Shown here: positions 14,370 through 20,490 of the stretch, piece after piece
Layout: every line of letters begins with the position of its first letter
How positions within the stretch are numbered: position 1 is the stretch's first letter
Assembly: GCA_934155005.1 (NCBI GenBank)
Contig: CAKPGR010000019.1
Span: forward strand, 1 to 20,490
Reading direction: 5' to 3'
Length of the DNA stretch: 20,490 bases
DNA from: an uncultured Bacilli bacterium
GTDB lineage: Bacteria; Bacillota_I; Bacilli_A; RF39; UBA660
Position numbers and translations under genes: made by a program
The notes under the pieces: model-generated
Told to the model about the DNA's origin: nothing
Database searches by the model: none
What the model saw: only the letters and a program-made list of their open reading frames with translations

Positions 14370-15472
14370 GAAAGATAATTTAACTGTCTCAATTCTGGAA
14401 GTACAAATATCCCATCTTTTCTTATAAGTACATGATCAAAATATATTTCAGAACCACCATATTCTTCTCTACCAATCATAACTAGATCCCAGTGAACTGA
14501 TGAATCATTTCCATTATAGGCATCTTTATATGCTGCGCCAGGTGTGAAATGAATACTTCCAATTATCTTTTCATCATATAAAATATCACCCACAGGATTT
14601 AATATCATAGGATTTAGCCCAAATGAAAATTCACCTATATATCTACTACCAAAATCAGTATCAAATATTTCATTTAGTTTATCAATATCATTATCAGCTG
14701 TTGCTTCTATTATTTTACCATCTTTAAATTTTAAAGAAACGTGATTATAAATATTACCATTATAAATACTTGGTGTATTATATGTTATAACACCATTAAC
14801 TGAATTTTTAATTGGTGCGGTATAAATTTCACCATCTGGAATATTGCATTCACCACAACATGGAATAGCAGGCATCCCTTTTATTGAAAATGTCAAATCC
14901 GTATTAGGACCTAAAATACGTACTTCATCTGTTTTTTCCATTAACTCTTTAAGAGGTAAAACATCTTTTAACATTTTATTATAATCAACATTCATAACAT
15001 CCAAAGCATAATTAAAATATTCATCAGTGTTCTTTTTAGCTTTATATGCATCTATTTCTGATGGATAATTTAGTAAAACCCATTTTCTTTCATTAACCCT
15101 AATAAAATCTGTTTCTTTAGTCGCTGTTGATGTTTTTTTTATAATTTCAGGATCTACATCTATATTTTCAAATTCATTTGTTGTATATCTTATATTTATA
15201 AATGCATCATAATTATTCACTTTTTGTTTCTCATGTTTTTTTATTTCTTCTATCCTTTCATCTGTTTGTTTTTTGAGTAAATAACTATCAATTTTTGGTT
15301 CTTTTATTTCAACAAAGGGAATAGCTCCAACCTCATTTATATCTTTTATTAAATTTTTTATAAGTAGTATTGGTTTATTTGTTCTAGAAGTAATTAATAC
15401 CTTATTTCCTTTTTCTAATTTTAAAGAATAATTAACAATTGTATAGCTTAATTTTTTTATTTTTTCGTCCAT
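14363..15472 (-). CDS. M29 family aminopeptidase
   Basis: The 369-residue protein matches the M29 metallo-aminopeptidases (AmpS/PepS/aminopeptidase II), cytoplasmic exopeptidases with two metal ions. Likely metal ligands in family order are Glu215 (PDGEIYTAP), Glu281 (YIGEFSFGLN), His308 (GSIHFTPG), Tyr315, and His327 with Asp329 (SSVHWDL). There is no signal peptide, which fits a role in turnover of imported or intracellular peptides. The length is slightly below the usual 400 or so. The start follows AAAGGGTGAGATA, an acceptable ribosome binding site. It diverges from the plus-strand gene across only 52 bases that contain a 16-base palindrome. Confidence 0.93.
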   Translation of the reverse strand: MDEKIKKLSYTIVNYSLKLEKGNKVLITSRTNKPILLIKNLIKDINEVGAIPFVEIKEPKIDSYLLKKQTDERIEEIKKHEKQKVNNYDAFINIRYTTNEFENIDVDPEIIKKTSTATKETDFIRVNERKWVLLNYPSEIDAYKAKKNTDEYFNYALDVMNVDYNKMLKDVLPLKELMEKTDEVRILGPNTDLTFSIKGMPAIPCCGECNIPDGEIYTAPIKNSVNGVITYNTPSIYNGNIYNHVSLKFKDGKIIEATADNDIDKLNEIFDTDFGSRYIGEFSFGLNPMILNPVGDILYDEKIIGSIHFTPGAAYKDAYNGNDSSVHWDLVMIGREEYGGSEIYFDHVLIRKDGIFVLPELRQLNYLSK

Positions 15473-15496
15473 TATCTCACCCTTTTTTTATTATCT

Positions 15497-15512
15497 CATA
15501 ATATATTATGAA
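15497..15512. promoter_or_regulatory. Perfect 16-base palindrome in a divergent intergenic region
   Basis: TCATAATATATTATGA reads the same on both strands and lies in the 52-base gap between the aminopeptidase and the divergent plus-strand gene. It ends one base before the AAGGAG of the plus gene. It could be a regulator binding site, but A/T-rich palindromes also arise by chance. Confidence 0.4.
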
Positions 15513-15524
15513 AGGAGTTTTAAA

Positions 15525-15803
15525 ATGTATTCAAATTATCAATCAAATTTTTTAAATTCTTATCCTAGTTCAAGTAATTTTTCTTCTTCTATGCCTAATT
15601 CTAGTTTATCTTCATCTATGTCTAATTCAAATAATTTTCAACCAATGTCTGAACAAAATAGAGTAGCTGGTGGATTTTTAGGGCCATTCATTTTAGGAGG
15701 TATAACAGGAGGATTAGTTGCTCCAGCATTCTATGGTGGATATAATAGGCCACCATATGGAAGACCATGTTGCCCACCTTATGGACCATATTTTTATTAT
15801 TAA
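15525..15803 (+). CDS. Small Ser-rich and Gly/Tyr/Pro-rich protein, coat- or surface-like
   Basis: The 92-residue protein is the only plus-strand gene in the window. Residues 1-45 are Ser/Asn-rich (SSSNFSSSMPNSSLSSS). A hydrophobic glycine-rich segment follows (GGFLGPFILGGITGG, about 49-63), then a Tyr/Pro/Gly tail with a Cys pair (YGRPCCPPYGPYFYY). Such composition is seen in small spore-coat-like or envelope-associated proteins of Bacillota, but I cannot name a family, and no sporulation gene is in view. The start is clear: AGGAG eight bases before the ATG. A strong terminator follows the stop at once. Confidence 0.75.
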   Translation: MYSNYQSNFLNSYPSSSNFSSSMPNSSLSSSMSNSNNFQPMSEQNRVAGGFLGPFILGGITGGLVAPAFYGGYNRPPYGRPCCPPYGPYFYY

Positions 15804-15836
15804 TAAATAGTGTTGGTAAATTCCAGCACTATTTTA
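15804..15836 (+). terminator. Terminator between convergent genes
   Basis: AATAGTGTTGG and CCAGCACTATT form an eleven-pair stem with one U-G pair on the plus strand, followed by a T-rich run. It sits between convergent genes and may also work on the minus strand, where the wobble becomes an A-C mismatch. Confidence 0.8.
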
Positions 15837-16551
15837 TTCTTTTATACATGTAAACAACTATATATGGATTTTGTACTGAAAAAGGTGTTCCACTACAATT
15901 TGTACATCCTGTTGTATATTTTGATTCACCTGTAAATGTACTTTTTATACCAGATGTATTTTTGTTGTGGTCAAACCACCAACCACCACCTTGTGTAGCA
16001 GAAAGACCATATCCATTTAATACTGAAGTAGTACTATTAGCGCCTATAACCAAAGCTGAACCACCTGTGTTAAAAACACTTGTTATATTTCCACTTGGTG
16101 TATATGTATGAGTATGACTTGGTAAATTAGAAGTAGATAAAGTTGTTGTACTACTTCCACCAGTTGAGCCTGCTGTATAATTTGTTACACCATTACTTCC
16201 TGAACTTATAAGTGTTCTACCACTTCCATATGCTTCCCATGTTCCACCAAGTTTAGTTGCTACTGCTGAGGCTGTCTTTATATCTGTTGATATATAAATA
16301 CTTCCTACTGGATACATTTCATTTATAACATCGCTTTTTAATGAACTAATTTTTGTTTTTAATTCATCATATTTATCAGCTATACTATATAATTCGTCAA
16401 GTGAATCTTGGAGCGTTGCATCATTTCCTAAATTAGACCCTGTTGGAGCACTTACTGCTATATCACTTGCATAAAATTTTGTCCCTGCATATACACTTAC
16501 ACTGCCTAGTACTAATCCTATTATTATTCCAATTATTAATTTTTTATTCAT
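15829..16551 (-). CDS. Membrane-anchored protein with tail-collar-like domain
   Basis: The 240-residue product is the third member of the family: anchor (about 4-21), SAPTGSNLG, ATLQDSLDELYSIADKYDEL, then MYPVGSIYIS, GGTWEAYGSGR, SNLPSHTHTY with an HTH motif, and a closing NPYIVVYMYKR. The N-terminal module is nearly the same as in the paralogues, while the tip shares only framework residues. Its stop lies in the convergent terminator. Upstream, leader copy 4 fills the whole gap to rny; no promoter is obvious, so expression may depend on read-through from rny past the leader stem or on a weak start within the leader. A phage origin of the tip domain is inferred from family resemblance. Confidence 0.75.
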   Translation of the reverse strand: MNKKLIIGIIIGLVLGSVSVYAGTKFYASDIAVSAPTGSNLGNDATLQDSLDELYSIADKYDELKTKISSLKSDVINEMYPVGSIYISTDIKTASAVATKLGGTWEAYGSGRTLISSGSNGVTNYTAGSTGGSSTTTLSTSNLPSHTHTYTPSGNITSVFNTGGSALVIGANSTTSVLNGYGLSATQGGGWWFDHNKNTSGIKSTFTGESKYTTGCTNCSGTPFSVQNPYIVVYMYKRIK

Positions 16552-16571
16552 TTTTATCTACTCCTTCCAAC

Positions 16572-16640
16572 AAAAAAAGAGGGTTTTTAACCCCCCCCCG
16601 ACTTCAAGAATTTTTTTATCTCTCAGTCAATATTATTATT
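16572..16640 (-). repeat. G-tract tandem-hairpin leader, copy 4
   Basis: On the minus strand the repeat begins at the base after the rny stop codon. It has TTGACTGAGAGA, a variant inner stem (GAGA with UCUU in place of GAGAU with AUUUC), AGTC and nine G (16599-16591). The P2 stem is GGGGGUU, loop AAA, AACCCUC, followed by seven U. The P1 outer stem UUGACU/AGUCGG is kept. The inner-stem difference preserves pairing, which argues for selection on RNA structure. It seems to be the only terminator-like element after rny. Confidence 0.8.
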
Positions 16641-18194
16641 TTATTTTGCTTCTTCTATTGCTCTTGTTTCTCTTATCACAGTTACTTTAATTGTACCTGG
16701 ATATTGTAATTCTTTTTCTATTTTTTCTTTAATATCACGAGCCACTTTAAAGCTTCCTAAGTCATCTATCTCTTCTGGTTTTACAATTACACGAATTTCA
16801 CGTCCAGCTTGAACAGCATATGTTTTGTCAACGCCATCAATATTATTAGCTATATTTTCTAAATCTTGTAATCTTTTTACATAATTTTCTAATGAGTCAT
16901 TACGTGCTCCAGGACGAGAAGCAGATAAAGCATCTGCAATTGCAACTATAACAGATATAACACTAGTAGCTTCTGTATCTCCATGATGTGATTCAATAGC
17001 ATTTATTACAACATCACTTTCTTTATATTTACGAGCAATTTCAGACCCTATTGTAACATGACTTCCTTCTACTTCATGATCAATAGCTTTTCCAATATCA
17101 TGTAGTAGTCCTGCTCTTTTAGCTAATAATTCATTTTCACCAAGTTCACTTGCTAACAATCCTGATAAAGTTGCTACTTCAATAGAATGTTGTAAAGCAT
17201 TTTGACCAAAGCTTGTCCTAAAATTAAGTTTTCCAATTAATTCAACTAATTTTGGATCAACCTTGGAAATACCAAGTTGAAATAAAGCATCTTCTCCATA
17301 CTCTCTAATTTTAATTGAAAGATCTTTTGAAGTTTTATCATATAACTCTTCTATTCTAGTTGGATGAATACGTCCATCTTTAATCAAAGCTTCTATTGTA
17401 ATTCTAGCAAGTTCTCTTCTATAAGGATCAAAGCTTGATAAAACAATAGCCTCTGGAGTATCATCTATTATTAAATCAACTCCTGTTACAGCTTCTATTG
17501 TTCTAATATTTCTTCCTTCTCTACCTATAATTCTTCCTTTCATATCATCATTAGGTAGATTTACAACAGTAACTGTTTGTTCATTTGCTACATCACCTGC
17601 ATATTTTTGCATACATGAAACAAGTAAATTTTTAGCTTTTTTATCTGCTTCTAATTTAGCAGCTGCTTCACGTTCTTTAATATAACTAGTTATTTCTAAA
17701 TTCATCATTTCTTCTACTTTTTTTAATATTAAATCTTGCGCTTCATTTTTAGACATTTTAGAAATTTTTTCTAACAAATCAACTTGTTCATTTTTGATTT
17801 CTTCTATTTTAACTTGTTCATTTTGGATTTCTTTTTGTTTTTCATTTAAACTATTTTCTTTTTCTTCTAAGATTTGCTCTCTATTTTGAAGATTTTGATC
17901 TCTTCTATCAATGTTATTTTCACGAGATAATAATCTATCTTCCAAATCTTTTATTTCTAATTTTTTCTCTTTAATTTCTTTTTCCGTTTCTATCTTTAAT
18001 TTATGTGTCTCTTCTTTTGCTTCTAAAATGTTATCTCTTTTTAATTTTTCTGCTTCTAATTTAGCATTTTCTAACATTTTTTCTATTTTATTTGAAGCAT
18101 GTAAATTTTTTATATAATTTACAATAGTCATTGTTATAATTCCAACAAAAAGTCCAATCAAGACTAGTAAAATGGAGAGAATCATTTCATTCAT
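16641..18194 (-). CDS. rny: Ribonuclease Y
   Basis: RNase Y is the membrane-bound endoribonuclease that starts mRNA decay in many Bacillota. The 517-residue protein has an N-terminal membrane span (about 3-24), a long charged coiled coil (about 30-180), a KH domain around GRIIGREGRNIRTIE, and an HD domain with LLHDIGKAID and SHHGD. The C-terminal segment ends in TIKVTVIRETRAIEEAK, as in the family. I start at the ATG at 18194, seven bases after GGAGG; the in-frame TTG at 18212 lies upstream of that site. A promoter and a 5' hairpin precede it. The next minus-strand element is leader copy 4 of the tip-like gene. Confidence 0.97.
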   Translation of the reverse strand: MNEMILSILLVLIGLFVGIITMTIVNYIKNLHASNKIEKMLENAKLEAEKLKRDNILEAKEETHKLKIETEKEIKEKKLEIKDLEDRLLSRENNIDRRDQNLQNREQILEEKENSLNEKQKEIQNEQVKIEEIKNEQVDLLEKISKMSKNEAQDLILKKVEEMMNLEITSYIKEREAAAKLEADKKAKNLLVSCMQKYAGDVANEQTVTVVNLPNDDMKGRIIGREGRNIRTIEAVTGVDLIIDDTPEAIVLSSFDPYRRELARITIEALIKDGRIHPTRIEELYDKTSKDLSIKIREYGEDALFQLGISKVDPKLVELIGKLNFRTSFGQNALQHSIEVATLSGLLASELGENELLAKRAGLLHDIGKAIDHEVEGSHVTIGSEIARKYKESDVVINAIESHHGDTEATSVISVIVAIADALSASRPGARNDSLENYVKRLQDLENIANNIDGVDKTYAVQAGREIRVIVKPEEIDDLGSFKVARDIKEKIEKELQYPGTIKVTVIRETRAIEEAK

Positions 18195-18222
18195 AAAACA
18201 ACCTCCATTCAATATATTTTCT

Positions 18223-18245
18223 AATGTAAGATACTTCCTTACATT
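18223..18245 (-). promoter_or_regulatory. 5' hairpin in the rny leader
   Basis: AATGTAAG and CTTACATT form a perfect eight-pair stem with a seven-base loop starting at about the predicted transcript 5' end. No T run follows, so it looks like a stability or decay-control element and not a terminator. Confidence 0.55.
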
Positions 18246-18248
18246 ATC

Positions 18249-18277
18249 ATTGTAAATAAAAAATCAAAATAAGTCAA
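18249..18277 (-). promoter_or_regulatory. Predicted rny promoter
   Basis: The minus strand has TTGACT (18277-18272), a 17-base spacer and TACAAT (18254-18249), starting just after the stop codon of the nuclease gene. Confidence 0.75.
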
Positions 18278-18278
18278 T

Positions 18279-18956
18279 TTATTTTTTTATTAATTTACTA
18301 TTACCTGTTTTGTAATCTATTTCAATTCCATCTTGAATATTATAAACATAAACATTAAATTTTATTCCTTCACCATTATCTTCTACTGAATATGCTTCTA
18401 TTTCAACACCACTAGCTAGTAAATTATCATCTTTATAAAAAGGTGTTACCCTATATAGAACATGATTGTGTGTTTTTTTTATGTATTCAGCTACTTTATT
18501 TTCAAATTGTAACATACTTACTGTATTCATATATCTTGTACAAGTTATAAGGTTTTTTTCGTTAGCATTTTCTCCTGTTAATTGATATCCTATCAAATGA
18601 CATCTATTATATAAATATTTACCATCAATATTATCATACTTTATAGTATGCCACCCTGTTGGTTTAATCATCCCTATTGATCCTCTTTTTTCAGTAGGCA
18701 TTAAATCAATATCAATATTAGCGTATGCAACACCTGCTCTACCTAAATTATCTAATTCACTATATTTTTCAAAAGATCCTATATTATAATCACTTTCATT
18801 AAAATTAGGAATATTGTTATTTATATAAATATAACTATCTTCCTTATATTCTGGAATCTCATCAATATCATATGATATATTATTATTTCTATAATCTAAA
18901 ATAACTAACATACAAACAATCAAATAAATAATATATCTTATATATTTCTTTTTCAT
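18279..18956 (-). CDS. Secreted DNA/RNA non-specific endonuclease (EndA/NucA type)
   Basis: The 225-residue protein has a signal or anchor segment (about 8-20) and a nuclease domain of the beta-beta-alpha-metal DNA-entry nuclease family. Catalytic His120 lies in YNRCHLIGYQL, where the usual DRGH/NRxH motif is expected, and the metal-binding Asn135 in ANEKNLITCTRYMN. Family members act outside the cell on double- and single-stranded nucleic acid, for nutrient scavenging or DNA uptake. A Cys replaces the common Gly in the ITGTR segment. It has its own promoter upstream and GGTGAT before the ATG. No clear terminator separates it from rny, whose promoter follows directly. Confidence 0.88.
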   Translation of the reverse strand: MKKKYIRYIIYLIVCMLVILDYRNNNISYDIDEIPEYKEDSYIYINNNIPNFNESDYNIGSFEKYSELDNLGRAGVAYANIDIDLMPTEKRGSIGMIKPTGWHTIKYDNIDGKYLYNRCHLIGYQLTGENANEKNLITCTRYMNTVSMLQFENKVAEYIKKTHNHVLYRVTPFYKDDNLLASGVEIEAYSVEDNGEGIKFNVYVYNIQDGIEIDYKTGNSKLIKK

Positions 18957-18974
18957 ACTATCACCATAATTATC

Positions 18975-19002
18975 ATTTTAAATTCTTTTTCTAATTTGTC
19001 AA
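18975..19002 (-). promoter_or_regulatory. Predicted promoter of the endonuclease gene
   Basis: The minus strand has TTGACA (19002-18997), a 16-base spacer and TAAAAT (18980-18975), about 18 bases before the start codon. Confidence 0.75.
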
Positions 19003-19005
19003 TAT

Positions 19006-19080
19006 CTATCTTCTAATATGAAAATATTCCCAAATGATGTAAATTAAAAATTTTAAGTATTTGATTATATTAAAACCTCC
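19006..19080 (-). other. Orphan Shine-Dalgarno with a 20-codon hydrophobic frame lacking ATG
   Basis: The minus strand has AGAAGGGAGG, a near-perfect ribosome binding site, and seven bases later ATA at 19068-19066. From there 20 codons stay open (IKYLKFLIYIIWEYFHIRR after the first) before TAG at 19008-19006. No ATG, GTG or TTG is suitably placed. This is either a decayed small gene, a rare AUA start, or chance. The rest of 19081-19160 is A/T-rich with nothing I can support. Confidence 0.3.
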
Positions 19081-19162
19081 CTTCTACAATATATATAAAC
19101 CAAAAATTTAATAAAACCTTTTTATATATTGAAAAAATTAACTTTTTAATTAATTTAATAAA

Positions 19163-19195
19163 AACAGATTATTGATATACTATCAATAATCTGTT
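19163..19195 (-). terminator. Strong terminator after the Ig-like repeat protein
   Basis: A 15-pair perfect stem (AACAGATTATTGATA and TATCAATAATCTGTT) with a three-base loop is followed by TTTATT on the minus strand. Confidence 0.9.
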
Positions 19196-19197
19196 GT

Positions 19198-20490
19198 TTA
19201 ATAATAAATTACTCTTGTATTCCCTTGGCATGAATTTGAATTAGCACAATAATTTGAAGCTGAATCGGACCATCCTGACCAACTTCCCCAATTTTCACAA
19301 CCTGCTTGTTCACATCTTACAACGGATGCACATCCACACGATTTATCTCGACATGGATAATATCCACCATTACATGTTTTTTGTTCCACCTTAGGTACTT
19401 GTTGATAACAATTATCCCAACCCACTGAATATCCACTTGGACAACCTCTTTTTTGAAGTTTATATGTTGTAATACCAAAAATTTGACTTGGTTGACATCG
19501 ATATGTACCACCAGTTTTTTTCTTTTTAGCATCATTACAATCTTTTTTCGCATTATTATGTCCTGCGGAATTACTAAATTCCTTTATTGTCGTCCATGTA
19601 TATGCTGTATAACGGAAACAATTTCCATAAGCAACATTAGTTCCTGATGGACAAATCCAACTTGAAGATTGCGTTAAACAATTATTATAACATGCATTGC
19701 AACTGTTGTATAAATAACATCCACAAACACCTTCATTTGCATAATAAATATTACAACTACGCTTAGTATATTGTGTCTTACTTGAAACAGTCACACTACA
19801 TGTTCCACTATTTCCTGCTTTATCTTTTATTGTATATGACCCACTTTGTTTTAATCCTGTCTTTGTTGATGTACAAGATACAACACCACTTCCTCCTGTA
19901 TCTTTACATGTAAATGTTGCTGTTACTCCACTTGTTGAATTTGTATTAGATTTACTTGATTCACATGTAGGCTTAGTCTTATCTATTCTTACTGTTTGAT
20001 TTGCTGGGCATACGGTTGAATTGCCAGCATTATCAGATACTGTTCCTGGGCTTAAATTAGACCAATCTCCTTCCCAGTCTATATACCGACTAACATTACC
20101 CTTGCATCTGCTTGCTGTATCACTACATGTACCAATTAATGTTCTTGAAGAGTTTGTCCATGACGTACTTCCGCCACTTGATACACATGTAGGTTTAGTT
20201 TTATCTATTCTTATGTATGTACTACTTGGTGAACAGTTTCCTAGTTTATCACATGCTCTTATATATACTTCTTGATTTCTTTCTTTTGTAAAGTTCGTTG
20301 TTGTAAAAGGACTTTTCCCTGTTGAATTATTATACTTTGTCCAATTATTATTATCATATGAGTAATACCAATCTCCTAATCCACTTCTTCTATCACTTGA
20401 ACTTACTGTTAATGCAAAATCATAATTTACCCAGTTCCCATTCGTTGGATTTGTTATATTTGGTTTATCTGGTCCTGTCACATCTACTTT
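19198..20490 (-). CDS. Large secreted Ig-like-repeat, Cys-rich protein (C-terminal part)
   Basis: The frame is open to the right edge, so the true start lies outside; the visible part is about 430 residues. The first half holds tandem beta-sandwich repeats of about 60-90 residues joined by the linkers VTGPDKP, IRIDKTKPTC and VRIDKTKPTC, each with paired Cys (ACDKLGNC, KDKAGNSGTC). The last 200 or so residues are a Cys-dense tail with segments such as CGCYLYNSCNACYNNC and CRDKSCGC; I count about 30 Cys in the visible part. It resembles bacterial Ig-like surface adhesins with disulfide-stabilised repeats. There is no LPXTG motif or membrane segment at the C-terminus, so attachment must be N-terminal or non-covalent. 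The ligand is unknown. Confidence 0.75.
   Translation of the reverse strand, partial: KVDVTGPDKPNITNPTNGNWVNYDFALTVSSSDRRSGLGDWYYSYDNNNWTKYNNSTGKSPFTTTNFTKERNQEVYIRACDKLGNCSPSSTYIRIDKTKPTCVSSGGSTSWTNSSRTLIGTCSDTASRCKGNVSRYIDWEGDWSNLSPGTVSDNAGNSTVCPANQTVRIDKTKPTCESSKSNTNSTSGVTATFTCKDTGGSGVVSCTSTKTGLKQSGSYTIKDKAGNSGTCSVTVSSKTQYTKRSCNIYYANEGVCGCYLYNSCNACYNNCLTQSSSWICPSGTNVAYGNCFRYTAYTWTTIKEFSNSAGHNNAKKDCNDAKKKKTGGTYRCQPSQIFGITTYKLQKRGCPSGYSVGWDNCYQQVPKVEQKTCNGGYYPCRDKSCGCASVVRCEQAGCENWGSWSGWSDSASNYCANSNSCQGNTRVIYY

Noticed and set aside
3506..16551. Prophage remnant
   Set aside because: Only tip-like domains are present, each as a single gene with a host-type anchor between housekeeping genes; no integrase, terminase, capsid, holin or attachment repeats are visible.
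50..16640. CRISPR array or insertion sequence made by the four repeats
   Set aside because: The copies are thousands of bases apart, all upstream of genes in the same orientation, with no spacers, terminal inverted repeats or transposase.
171..20490. Mycoplasma-type code with TGA as Trp
   Set aside because: TGA ends deoC, the deaminase, the small membrane protein and the gene after rbfA, while Trp is written TGG in conserved positions.

Overview
The window looks like a piece of chromosome from a very AT-rich, low-GC Gram-positive bacterium (Bacillota, Bacilli side). The gene set fits uncultured gut lineages such as RF39, but that placement is inference. Supporting traits are the rimP-nusA-ylxR-infB-rbfA translation cluster, ylxM beside ftsY, RNase Y, a T-box leader, a lipobox lipoprotein and sigma-A-like promoters with 16-17 base spacers. 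TGG encodes Trp and TGA is used as a stop (for example deoC, the dCMP deaminase and the small gene after rbfA), so the standard bacterial code applies. All genes but one lie on the minus strand.

Layout, right to left in the direction of transcription. From 20490 to 19198 is the C-terminal part of a large secreted, Cys-rich Ig-like-repeat protein, ending at a strong terminator. From 18956 to 16641 are a secreted NucA/EndA-type nuclease and RNase Y. From 16551 to 13340 are two anchored phage-tip-like surface proteins flanking an M29 aminopeptidase and the only plus-strand gene, a small Ser/Gly/Tyr-rich protein. At 13280-12477 is a probable degenerate NodB-fold protein. From 12356 to 6795 is the translation operon: a short rimP, nusA, ylxR, a dCMP deaminase where ylxQ is often found, infB, an inserted phage-tip-like gene with its own promoter, then rbfA and a small gene. 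From 6768 to 4274 is a T-box-controlled deoC-tyrS-lipoprotein operon. A third tip-like protein of the same family lies at 4159-3506. From 3428 to 171 is ftsY, a small membrane protein, ylxM and a HerA-like ATPase. The first codons of another gene run off the left edge.

The most interesting signal is a dispersed family of surface-protein cassettes. Three genes (3506-4159, 13340-14140, 15829-16551) share a near-identical N-terminal membrane anchor and linker of about 65 residues. Each then carries a different C-terminal domain resembling phage baseplate or tail-collar tips (YPIGSIY/GGTW start, HxH motifs, a YxxVYxxKR end). A fourth gene (7330-7956) has a different anchor but also a tail-fibre-like tip. 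The three cassettes and the left-edge gene are preceded by a repeated leader: a hairpin, a run of 9 or 10 G, and a short stem followed by about seven U. The G run joins the 3' strand of the first hairpin to the 5' strand of the terminator-like second one. In two cases (upstream genes rny and the lipoprotein) the leader appears to be the only terminator of the housekeeping operon before it. This suggests attenuation or slippage-based variable expression of domesticated phage receptor-binding domains. It is a hypothesis built from sequence alone.
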